Origin: Planctomycetota bacterium
GTDB lineage: Bacteria; Planctomycetota; Phycisphaerae; Tepidisphaerales; Tepidisphaeraceae
Assembly: GCA_026693085.1 (NCBI GenBank)
Contig: JAPLNB010000131.1
Location: 1-43,578 of the forward strand
Length of the DNA stretch: 43,578 nucleotides
Direction: 5' to 3'
Made by a program: the position numbers and the translations under genes. Below, in pieces: positions 8,393 through 15,667 of this stretch. The notes under the pieces are model-generated. The model did not search any database and was not told the origin of the DNA. It worked only from the letters and a program-made list of their open reading frames with translations. Every line of letters starts with the position of its first letter. Position 1 is the first letter of the stretch.

Positions 8393-9478
8393 TTACGGAG
8401 CAGTCGAGAATCGGCCTGTGGACATATCGATCTTCCAGTCCTTGTGCCACCGCAGCAGCAACTCGCCGTTCTCCCAGACCAGGGGCAGGAAGATACTCCG
8501 GCCCGAACCGCGTTTGGTCCACTGGCTGTAGCGGTCGCCGACATAGACATAGGTGGTCACCTCGCTGCCGACGACGGGAATGACAAAGTCGTGCTGGGTG
8601 TTGTAGGAGTCCTCCGACGACGGGTCGGTGCGGAGGAACCTCAAGTCCGACCAAGGGCCGGCAAGGTTCCTCGCGGTCGAGTACATCGTGGACGAGGAGT
8701 TCCAGCCCACCAAGCCGGAGCTGAGCCAGTAGTAGACATCCCCGTTCTTGACGATGTGGCTGGCCTCGCGCGAGGAGTGGTCCCTCGGCACGACCTTCGT
8801 GTTGCCATTGACGTTGTCGAAACCCTCGAACACCCTCCGCTCGACACGCAGGAAATCCTTCGACAGCTCAAAGATGGCCAAGCTCTGGTTCAGGTACTTC
8901 CTGTCGCCGATGTCCTTGTCCATCGTGGCCAGCAGATAGGCCTTGTCGCCTTCCTGATAGACGGACTGATCGCCTGTCGAGCGAGTGCCTTCGGGGCTTT
9001 GCGCATTGCCCCATTCGTACTTGCCATCGATACGGTCGCAAACAGCAAAGCCGACCTTATGCCGTTTCCACTGCCGCGGGCTGTCGGCCTCGAAAACGAT
9101 GATGTACTTGCCGGTGGCCTTGCAGTGCAGCAGAGCCGGTCGGCCCGCCCAGCCCATGTCCGCGAACTTGCCTTCCATGCGGATAACGGTGTTCTCGAAT
9201 TTCCAGTCGGCCAGGTTACGCGAGGAGTAGAGGTTGATCTTCCAGGGCCAGTGGCCGGGGCCGGTCTCGTAGCCGACCCAGTAGAACAGATTGCCCTCGC
9301 GGATCATGTGGCCGCCGTTGCACCAGATCTCGTTTCCGGCGGTGTCACGCCAAACGGTGTCGTTGTGAATGACACCGTCACCGGCGGAAGCCATGCTGGC
9401 GGCGACCACTGCCACCAGCATCGTGAGAAGGATTGCGCTCTTCCTGTGGTGGCCGACTTGGGCAATCGCGGTGTGCAC
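8393..9478 (-). CDS. secreted GH43-like five-bladed beta-propeller hydrolase
   Basis: About 361 residues from a GTG at 9478. The frame stays open further upstream and no good ribosome site is visible, so the true start is uncertain. Residues 12-32 (RKSAILLTML to SMASAG) look like a signal peptide. The propeller signatures are WRDTAGNEIWCNGGHMI (43-59), FYWVGYE, a central block SSREASHIVKNGDVYYW with the likely catalytic Glu, SSGLVGW, and a late YNTQHDFVIP...YVYVGDRY block. This layout is typical of GH43 subfamilies acting on arabinogalactan-like side chains (family knowledge), some of which lack the usual catalytic base. I cannot assign the subfamily. It is on the same strand as GH10 and GH28 but separated from them by repeat copy A. 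Confidence 0.75.
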   Translation of the reverse strand: MHTAIAQVGHHRKSAILLTMLVAVVAASMASAGDGVIHNDTVWRDTAGNEIWCNGGHMIREGNLFYWVGYETGPGHWPWKINLYSSRNLADWKFENTVIRMEGKFADMGWAGRPALLHCKATGKYIIVFEADSPRQWKRHKVGFAVCDRIDGKYEWGNAQSPEGTRSTGDQSVYQEGDKAYLLATMDKDIGDRKYLNQSLAIFELSKDFLRVERRVFEGFDNVNGNTKVVPRDHSSREASHIVKNGDVYYWLSSGLVGWNSSSTMYSTARNLAGPWSDLRFLRTDPSSEDSYNTQHDFVIPVVGSEVTTYVYVGDRYSQWTKRGSGRSIFLPLVWENGELLLRWHKDWKIDMSTGRFSTAP

Positions 9479-9571
9479 GTACGCAACTACGCCATCGAGC
9501 AGATGACGTTGCTCGATGCCGCGGGTACTCTCGATGGGCGAGGCGTGTCGAGTCGTGACGCGGGAGGTCTG

Positions 9572-10483
9572 ATGAAGAAGGTTATCCTGGTGCTGTTATT
9601 GATTTGCATTGCCCGCACGGCACGGGGCTATATTGAGCCCGTTGTGGAGGATCAGGATGCGGTGACGCTTCCGCGCCTGCTGCTGCACTTCCACAAATCC
9701 GTGGCGGTGGTGGACGTTCAGCGAGTGGACATGGAGCGGGGACTGGTCCGGTTCGGCGTCGTGGAGCGCATCCAGGGTGCCGAGGCGCTGAAGGATATGC
9801 GGCAGGTCATCCTGCAGGAGGGCCGAATACCCGATGCTCTCCGCAAACTGAAAGTGGGCCAGAAGGCGGTTTTCTTCGGGGAAGACTCAGAAGGCCAGAG
9901 TTTTCTGTATGTTGAGGGGCTATGGTGCCACTCGTTGCTGAGGGACGACAGTGGCTGGCGACGACTTCATGAGATCCGCCCCATCTACAACGGCTGCTTC
10001 ACTGGATCGGCGGATGAGCTGATCGTAGCACTCAAGCGGCTGGTGATGGGCCAGGAGGCCGTTGTCCGCTCTCGCCCGAGGGGAAGCCCCCAAGAGGTCT
10101 GGGTGCGGTACAGCATGCGGATGCCGGCGCAGAGAACTCCCGTCGACGCTTCGCAGGTTCCGCATGCCCAGGAGACGCCGCGGGTTGATGCGGCCCAGGC
10201 CCGAGAGCTTCGGGAGAAAGAGCTGGCTGAGCTTCGCCAGCAGATCCGGCAGTTCGAGCAGCAAGTGGGCCCAGGGGATCCTCACATGCGAGCGTTGCGG
10301 GTCGAGTTCCGGAAGCGCGAGGAGGGGCTGGAAAGCGAGCAGCAGCGGGCCGAGCGATTGCAGCAGAATAGGCGGCTGGAGTTGAGGGAGATCGAGAAGC
10401 GGATGGAGAGGCTGAGGGCTGAATTGCGTGAGCTAGAGCGAGAGAGGGAACGGCTGCAACGGGACCTGAAAAGTGAGGATTAG
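9572..10483 (+). CDS. secreted or membrane-tethered protein with C-terminal coiled coil, function unknown
   Basis: A 303-residue protein from ATG 9572, with GGGAGGT four bases upstream. Residues 1-19 (MKKVILVLLLICIARTARG) form a signal peptide. Residues 20-170 form a compact domain with VEGLWCHSLL and IYNGCFTG. It resembles planctomycete proteins of unknown function in which a conserved W..L.....W cluster follows a lipoprotein-like leader, though no lipobox is present here. From about residue 200 to the end the sequence is almost pure heptad coiled coil rich in Glu, Arg and Leu (RELREKELAELRQQIRQFEQ and beyond). It probably acts as an extracytoplasmic scaffold. It is divergent from the GH43-like gene, with the two starts about 90 bp apart, and repeat copy B follows 11 bp after its stop. 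Confidence 0.7.
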   Translation: MKKVILVLLLICIARTARGYIEPVVEDQDAVTLPRLLLHFHKSVAVVDVQRVDMERGLVRFGVVERIQGAEALKDMRQVILQEGRIPDALRKLKVGQKAVFFGEDSEGQSFLYVEGLWCHSLLRDDSGWRRLHEIRPIYNGCFTGSADELIVALKRLVMGQEAVVRSRPRGSPQEVWVRYSMRMPAQRTPVDASQVPHAQETPRVDAAQARELREKELAELRQQIRQFEQQVGPGDPHMRALRVEFRKREEGLESEQQRAERLQQNRRLELREIEKRMERLRAELRELERERERLQRDLKSED

Positions 10484-10494
10484 CGCGGGGACGA

Positions 10495-10819
10495 ACGCGT
10501 CTCGAAGCGTTCTCTCCTGTCGTACCCCATGAGCATATCCGCCAGCCTCGCGGGACGCATGGCATTTCGCCTTTCACAGGGCATGACGAACCGTCCATCC
10601 GCCCTTCAGGCGACCACCCAGGGCGGTTCACCAAGGTCGGCGAACCGCCCGTCGGCGGTAATCCGGAGTTGTGATGCCTGATGGACCGAAAGCAATCATC
10701 AGGGGTGCAGGTCGAAAACTTCGACATGGGCGAGTGCTTCTGCGAGGTGAAGTGTAAGCACGGCCACGAAACCCGGCTGTTCAACATCGGCTGGGCTCAC
10801 TTTGTGGCCTGCGACACGT
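10495..10819 (+). repeat. dispersed direct repeat, copy B (3'-truncated)
   Basis: This is the second copy of the 7612-7970 repeat, in the same orientation. It retains the ACGCGTCTCGAAGCGTTCTC start, the GGCGGTTCACC...GAACCGCC hairpin near 10622-10650 and the small ORF from ATG 10681. Similarity stops after TGCGACACGT at about 10819. Beyond that point the sequence belongs to the 3' part of a HAF-repeat gene read on the minus strand. The copy therefore lacks the last codons found in copy A (CGMYIWVGSK). Confidence 0.75.
10681..10819 (+). pseudogene. small Cys-rich ORF, truncated copy
   Basis: The first 45 codons match the 7800-7970 ORF, including CFCEVKC and HETRLFNIG. They then run past the repeat boundary into antisense of the HAF-repeat gene, giving a non-homologous Pro/Ala/Thr-rich tail up to a stop at 11004. 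The tail is an artefact of the junction. The second CxxC of copy A is lost here. Confidence 0.55.
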
Positions 10820-11308
10820 ATCCCCCCCAGAAACCGACGACGACCGAACCATCGGCCGAGACGGCTGAGGCCGCGCTCCACTCTCCGCCGGCCGGTTCGG
10901 CCGGCCAGCCCAAGCCGGTTCGGCCGGCCAGCCCAAATCGAGCATTCCGCCGGACTGTGTCCACCGAAATGCCCTGCCGGGCCACTCACCTCTGCCCCCA
11001 CTGAACCCCACGACGACCGAGCCGTCGGCAGACACGCCGTCGGCCCAACTGTGGTCAAGTCCAGCCAGGTAGCCAAGGCCGACCATGCCGTGCGATGGCG
11101 TCCACCGGAAAGCCTCGCGATGTTGGTCGTTGTGATAGTCACCGCAGATGCTCTCGCCAACGATCGCCGGACCATGGGCTGAGACGGCATAGGGGAAACT
11201 GGCGTCATCCCCAGGCACACGGCCCAGCCACGAAAAGGACCATTGAGCTTGAGACTGCCTCGCAGCGCCCAACAGCAGCACCACGGCCAGCAACACTCGG
11301 AATGCCAT
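10781..11308 (-). pseudogene. secreted HAF-repeat protein, frameshifted and 3'-truncated
   Basis: It starts at ATG 11308 after a very strong GAGGAGGAAGAG site. A signal peptide (MAFRVLLAVVLLLGAARQSQ) precedes HAF-type repeats with the hallmarks REAFRWTPSHGMVGLG, GVSADGSVVVG and RAFRWTQSGGMLDLG. These repeats form a beta-propeller-like extracellular domain in planctomycete and proteobacterial proteins. After the second repeat the frame breaks inside a 23-bp tandem duplication (10891-10936). Removing one copy restores the reading into GGEWSAASAVSADGSVVVG, the next repeat. That restored frame then runs into repeat copy B at about 10820 and stops. A normal HAF protein has more repeats, so the 3' end is gone. 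The present ORF ends at 10781 in an out-of-frame tail. Confidence 0.8.
10891..10936. repeat. 23-bp perfect tandem duplication
   Basis: GCCGGTTCGGCCGGCCAGCC plus CAA occurs twice without a mismatch at 10891-10913 and 10914-10936. The unit is not a multiple of three, so it shifts the HAF-repeat frame. It is self-complementary in part (GGCCGGCC), which could favour slippage. Confidence 0.95.
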
Positions 11309-11346
11309 CTCTTCCTCCTCGTGAGCTTCTGGCTCCCGCTACTCCC

Positions 11347-11961
11347 TCAGCCAGGGAGGTCGCCAGGCCCCAGCCTCTTCTTCTCCCGATATTCTCCCCA
11401 CCACTCCCGCAATTCCTGCTTGTCCGCGTCCGAAATCGTGGAGCCGAGCGGCGCAGGATACTGCTGAGCCCTGAGACTCTTGATCAGAATCATCGGCCAT
11501 TCATACCCAAAACGCGGAGTAGAACTTGCACGCCTCCAGAGTGACGCGCCAGCGGACGCGTTACGCGGAGACAGGATTGGAGAGACGAAGAATGTGACGC
11601 CGGCCGGTTTGTTTACGTGTGGGACGGCGATGGTTGCCGTCGTGCGTCTCTGGGCATCAAGAAAGACGAGTTCCGAAGCAGCGACCGTGGCGGGATCGTT
11701 GCGATCGACGTGGCGGAACGCGCCGGCGCGAGCGGCTTCCGCAAACTGCATTTCGACGATGGTGCCGGTGCCGTTTCCGTTGCAGGCATATTCGGTCTGA
11801 GGGCGGCTGTCGAAGAAATGGGAGATTTTGTAGCCGTCGCCGGGATAGGAATCGGAACTGCTCACAACACGCGGGGCGGGCAGTTGGGTCAGCGGGGTAA
11901 AGGCGCCCATCACGCGGCTCGCGGCCACGGCGAAGAGCGCAGAGGCTCCAAGGGCAGGCAA
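11347..11961 (-). CDS. exported F5/8C-like (discoidin-type) domain protein, possibly frameshifted
   Basis: The open frame gives about 204 residues from a TTG at 11961. Residues 30-115 contain YPGDGYKISHFFDSRPQTEY and EMQFAEAARAGAFRHVDRND, the style of planctomycete discoidin-like beta-sandwich domains that describe an object losing or gaining surface residues. The best start signal is ATG 12006 behind AAGAAGGAAGG, but that frame stops after 11 codons (MNMSPITSRPA). A frameshift within the signal peptide is therefore likely. Near 11540-11590 the sequence after VTFFVSP also looks shifted, because other frames give better-looking domain endings. The charged C-terminus (DADKQELREWWGEYREKKR) looks genuine. 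It lies 38 bp upstream of the HAF-repeat pseudogene on the same strand, so the two may have been one operon. Confidence 0.5.
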   Translation of the reverse strand: MPALGASALFAVAASRVMGAFTPLTQLPAPRVVSSSDSYPGDGYKISHFFDSRPQTEYACNGNGTGTIVEMQFAEAARAGAFRHVDRNDPATVAASELVFLDAQRRTTATIAVPHVNKPAGVTFFVSPILSPRNASAGASLWRRASSTPRFGYEWPMILIKSLRAQQYPAPLGSTISDADKQELREWWGEYREKKRLGPGDLPG

Positions 11962-12130
11962 CCAGCGGACTACGCAGGACGAGAAGTGATTGGCGACATG
12001 TTCATGGCATGCCTTCCTTCTTCTCAGATGATGGTGGCCTTAACAGACGTCGCAGCGAGGCGATTATCGAGTCTTCTGCCCGCAGGTGCGTTGTCTTCTG
12101 GAATACCGATCATGATGCGATGGCAAAGCA

Positions 12131-12174
12131 AGAGGCCGGCCGAGGCGATTGTATGAACGCCAAGGCCGGCCTCG
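12131..12174 (-). terminator. candidate terminator downstream of the HEAT-repeat gene
   Basis: GAGGCCGGCC (12132-12141) pairs perfectly with GGCCGGCCTC (12164-12173) across a 22-base loop. On the minus strand it follows the HEAT gene stop by 25 bp and is followed by CTTGCTTTGC, which is only moderately T-rich. The long loop weakens the call. Confidence 0.45.
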
Positions 12175-12198
12175 TTTAATCCACCGAGAACACCTGCG

Positions 12199-14151
12199 TT
12201 ACTTGATCGCCTGCAGGATTCCCTCGGCCTTCTTCTTCGTCGCGTCGGATTTTGCTTTCTCAATGACCGTTTGAAGCGCCTTTTGGCGCTGTTCCTTGGA
12301 CAGGCCTTGGTTGTTCTTGGATGCGAGGTCGACGATGGCGGCGCAGGCTTCGTCGGCGACGGCGGAGTCGCCGGCGAAAGCGATCAGCGGCTGAAGCGAA
12401 CCGGCGGTTCCGACGGCGCTGAGGACAGAGATCGCGAGGCGTTTTTCCTCGGGGCGGGTGATGAGCGGCAGGGCATCGACGATTTTGGCCAGCCTCTGAT
12501 CGGCGGGGAGTTTCTTGGCGCCTTGGACGAACTGGAGATAGCCGCGGAGGGCGAGAACCTGGTACTGGGGTTTCTTGCCGGACTTGGCTAAGGCAAGGAG
12601 CGGCTGGGTGACGGCGGTGTCGTCGGGCCAGCGGTTGGGCCAGGTGGAGAGGGTGCGGACAGCGGCATCCTGGACGGATTCGTCTTTGTCATCGACGAGG
12701 GCGGTAACGGCGGAGAGAGCATCGGGGCCGCCGCAGCAGGCGAGTGTGCGTGATGCAGTGGTGCGGAGAGCGGGATCGGTGCTCTTGGCGAGGGGGAGGA
12801 GGTGAGGGGTGCAAACAGCGCCGCAGCGGCTGCAGATGGCGACGAGGGCTTTTTCGATATCGGTGCGATCCTTGGCGTCCTGGATCTTGGCGAGGAGCTT
12901 GACGAGGTCGGCGACCTGTTGTGGCTCGCCGATGGCGCCGAGGGATTCGACGGCGGTGCTGCGGACGGCAGGGTCGGCATTTTCGACGCACTGGGCGATG
13001 GCGGCGAGGGCGCCGTCGATCTTGCGGCGCTCGGCGAGGTCGATGAGGACGGCGAGCGTCTTGCCGGAGGACTTCGAAAGACGGCGGAGCAGTTCGGCGT
13101 CGATTTCCTTGCCTCGCAGACGGGCGAGGGTGGTCTTGGCGGCCTGGGCGAGTTCGGCATCGGCGTCGGTGGCGGTATCGAGCAGGACAGCGACGCAGGA
13201 TACGTTGCCAATGCGTTCGAGCGCGCCGGCAGCGACGATGCGAACGCTGGTGGGGCCTGACTTGGTGGCAGCGAGCACGGCGGGCAGGGCGTTGCCGTCG
13301 CCGCGATCGGCCAGGGTGATGATCAAGAGGCCTTGACGATCCGGGGATGCGGTGGCCAATTCGGCGACGATGGCGTCGGCCACTTGGGGGCCTTGCATCT
13401 CGCGGGCGGTGCGCACGCCGACGGCAAACATCGCCATGTTCGGCGACCTTAATTGCTCAACAAGCAGGGGAATTCCTTCGGCACCCCTGGCGAGGATGGC
13501 GCCGCGGGTGGCTTCCTGAATCCTCTGCCTGGGCACTTGGGCCTTGCGGACGAAGTCATACAGGCGAATGGACTCGGCACGATTGCCGTCAGCGAGGTAT
13601 CGTTCGGCGCTCAGGACACATCCATAGGCGACGGATGGGCGAACCGCGGCGGGCGAGTCGGGCAGGAATTGTTCAAGGGCAGCGGACGCCGCCTTGCCGC
13701 CAATGTGGCCCATCGCTTCAGCCGCAGCAGTAGCCACCCCGGTGTCGGTATCTTTCAACTTTTGGGTCAGTGCATCCACGGCCACGACGCTACGGCGCTG
13801 GCCGATCGAATTGATCACGCCGATCAGGAGGTTGCCTTGCACTTTGCCGACGGCGTCGCGCAATGCCTCATCGGCGACCGGGTCGGGAATGTTTTCCAGA
13901 GCGATCCTGGCCCAGGAGGAAAGCTTCTCGTCGGGCAACAGCGCGGCCAGAACCGGGACGGCGGTCTTGGTGCCGTAGATGGCGAGATTTTTGCAGGCGA
14001 TGGCTTTTTCGGGGTTTGTGCCGGTCTGCAGGGTGGTGATGAGCTTGGCCTCTTTGTCATCGGCCGCGGCGTACGCGCGGCCGGCGGTCGCCGCGCAGGC
14101 CACGACGGCCATGAGTGCGGCGGCTCTTGCGATATGTCGAATTGCGAGCAT
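12199..14151 (-). CDS. secreted HEAT-repeat protein
   Basis: A 650-residue protein from ATG 14151 with AAGGAGAA upstream. The longer reading to 14211 would overlap the preceding gene and spoil the signal peptide. Residues 1-29 (MLAIRHIARAAALMAVVACA and on) are a signal peptide. The rest is a run of about 14-16 HEAT/PBS-lyase-like helical pairs (for example AVPVLAALLPDEKLSSWARI, PAVRSTAVESLGAIGEPQQV). Such alpha-solenoids bind proteins or ligands and have no catalytic residues. It follows a Tat-exported Gfo/Idh/MocA gene by 47 bp, so the two are probably co-transcribed. HEAT proteins next to secreted oxidoreductases and ThuA genes recur in planctomycetes. The direct role is unknown. Confidence 0.82.
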   Translation of the reverse strand: MLAIRHIARAAALMAVVACAATAGRAYAAADDKEAKLITTLQTGTNPEKAIACKNLAIYGTKTAVPVLAALLPDEKLSSWARIALENIPDPVADEALRDAVGKVQGNLLIGVINSIGQRRSVVAVDALTQKLKDTDTGVATAAAEAMGHIGGKAASAALEQFLPDSPAAVRPSVAYGCVLSAERYLADGNRAESIRLYDFVRKAQVPRQRIQEATRGAILARGAEGIPLLVEQLRSPNMAMFAVGVRTAREMQGPQVADAIVAELATASPDRQGLLIITLADRGDGNALPAVLAATKSGPTSVRIVAAGALERIGNVSCVAVLLDTATDADAELAQAAKTTLARLRGKEIDAELLRRLSKSSGKTLAVLIDLAERRKIDGALAAIAQCVENADPAVRSTAVESLGAIGEPQQVADLVKLLAKIQDAKDRTDIEKALVAICSRCGAVCTPHLLPLAKSTDPALRTTASRTLACCGGPDALSAVTALVDDKDESVQDAAVRTLSTWPNRWPDDTAVTQPLLALAKSGKKPQYQVLALRGYLQFVQGAKKLPADQRLAKIVDALPLITRPEEKRLAISVLSAVGTAGSLQPLIAFAGDSAVADEACAAIVDLASKNNQGLSKEQRQKALQTVIEKAKSDATKKKAEGILQAIK

Positions 14152-14198
14152 TGTTGTTCTCCTTGTGCTTCTGCGAGGTTGTGTCGGATGATTCACGG

Positions 14199-15479
14199 TT
14201 AGAGCCGCCACGGTTCTCGGAATGCTTCGGATCGCAACCGATTGGCCTCGTCGTCGTTGATGAATTCGTTCGTCTTGGGGTCGTACTTGACCTTGCGTTT
14301 GAGGTACAGGGCGACGTTGGCGGCGTGGCAGGCAATGTGGGCGTAGCAGGCCGCACCGGCATCGGCGCGGGGCTTGCTGCGAGTCTTGACGCAGTCGAGG
14401 AAATTGCGGACGTGGAAGTTTGCGGGGTAGCCGGGGATCTTGGTGCGTCTGCCAGCGATGAGAGCAGCGGAGCTGGCGGCGGTTTCGGCGTCGTCGCCGG
14501 TCTCGACCCAGCCGGTTTCGCCTTCAAAGCGGACGGGGCAGGAGCCCATGGGGAGCCATCCGTCGTTACGCATGACGAGTTTGACGCCATTGGGGTAGAG
14601 GGCGTGCAACTGGTTGCCGACGGGCTCGTATTCGATGGGGGCGGTGTCATCGGAGTCGTTGGCCCACTGGCAGAGGTCCACGCAGTGGGAGCCCCATTCG
14701 AGGCAGCCGCCGCCGACCAATCCGCCGCCTTTCTCGAAGTTGAAGCCATCGAGGAGCCTGCGGTTGTACGGGCGGTAGGCGGCTGGGCCGAGAAACATAT
14801 CCCAGTCGACATCTTCTTTTCGGGGTTCGGCTTCGGCCGGGAGCCAGCCGCTCATTCCCGGGGTGAAGCCGCCGGGGTGCGCGTGGACCGTGTGGAGCTT
14901 GCCGAGTTTCCCGGTGCGCGCCAGGTCGATGGCGTACATGAAATTGGGGAGGCTGCGGCGTTGAGTTCCGGCCTGGAAGATTCGGGCGGTGCGGCGGAAA
15001 ACGTCGGCCAGGGCCAGGCTCTGCGCGATGTTCTTCGTGCAGGGCTTTTCGCAGTAGACGTCTTTGCCGGCCTTGGCGGCCATGGTGGCGGCGGTGGCGT
15101 GCCAGTTGGGGCCTGTCGCGATCAGCACCGCATCGATATCCGTGCGGGCCAGGAGCTCGCGAAGGTCGCGATACGTGGTGCAGTCCTGGTTGCCGTTCTT
15201 GTTGTCGGCGGCTTTTTTGGCGGCCTCGCGGCGGCGAGCCTGAATGTCGCAGACGGCGACGCATTGGATATCGGACTCCTGCAAGAAACAACTCAGGACG
15301 TATGAGCCTCTGCCGCCGACGCCGATCGCGCCCATCACAATCCGTTCACTGGGCGCAACGGCTCCGTCCTTGCCCAGCGCGGAGCTTGGGATTATTTGTG
15401 GCGCCGCCAATATGACGCCGGCCTGAATCGCGGTCTTCAGAAGCCGCCGCCGGCTGACACGAACTGCTTCTTCACGCAT
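14199..15479 (-). CDS. Tat-exported Gfo/Idh/MocA-family oxidoreductase (1)
   Basis: A 426-residue protein from ATG 15479 behind TAGGAGATC. Residues 9-30 (VSRRRLLKTAIQAGVILAAP) are a twin-arginine signal. The Rossmann fold follows, with GAIGVGGRG near 50-58 for NAD(P) binding, and DVYCEKPCTKN near 140 carrying the EKP signature Lys of the family. Known members oxidise or reduce sugars and sugar alcohols with tightly bound cofactor (glucose-fructose oxidoreductase is the exported model). Here the substrate is unknown. The partner HEAT gene begins 47 bp downstream, and a second Gfo/Idh/MocA gene ends 188 bp upstream on the same strand. Confidence 0.9.
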   Translation of the reverse strand: MREEAVRVSRRRLLKTAIQAGVILAAPQIIPSSALGKDGAVAPSERIVMGAIGVGGRGSYVLSCFLQESDIQCVAVCDIQARRREAAKKAADNKNGNQDCTTYRDLRELLARTDIDAVLIATGPNWHATAATMAAKAGKDVYCEKPCTKNIAQSLALADVFRRTARIFQAGTQRRSLPNFMYAIDLARTGKLGKLHTVHAHPGGFTPGMSGWLPAEAEPRKEDVDWDMFLGPAAYRPYNRRLLDGFNFEKGGGLVGGGCLEWGSHCVDLCQWANDSDDTAPIEYEPVGNQLHALYPNGVKLVMRNDGWLPMGSCPVRFEGETGWVETGDDAETAASSAALIAGRRTKIPGYPANFHVRNFLDCVKTRSKPRADAGAACYAHIACHAANVALYLKRKVKYDPKTNEFINDDEANRLRSEAFREPWRL

Positions 15480-15667
15480 GCTGATCTCCTATTGCCTGTT
15501 GGGCGAACCCTCACAAGCTTCAAGAACACTCCGGCAAAACCATCCGGTACGCTACTATTACTAGTCCCGCCAGCCAAAATCGTTTTCGGCATTTCGCCGC
15601 CGAGTAAGCAACGAAACAAACCCCCCCCTGCCGATCAGATCGGCCAGCCATGTCGGCAGCCTCTGGC

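Noticed and set aside
8444-9571. Long plus-strand frame upstream of the coiled-coil gene (679 codons in total)
   Set aside because: The first part is antisense to the GH43-like gene, with shadow composition. The real start is ATG 9572, with a strong ribosome site and signal peptide.
7971-10494. Segment between the two direct repeats as a composite transposon
   Set aside because: There is no transposase, no inverted termini and no target-site duplication, and the genes inside look native.
15621-15650. Poly-C run and GCCGATC-A-GATCGGC palindrome as a terminator of the second oxidoreductase gene
   Set aside because: The perfect palindrome leaves a one-base loop and is followed on the minus strand by a G-run, not a T-run.
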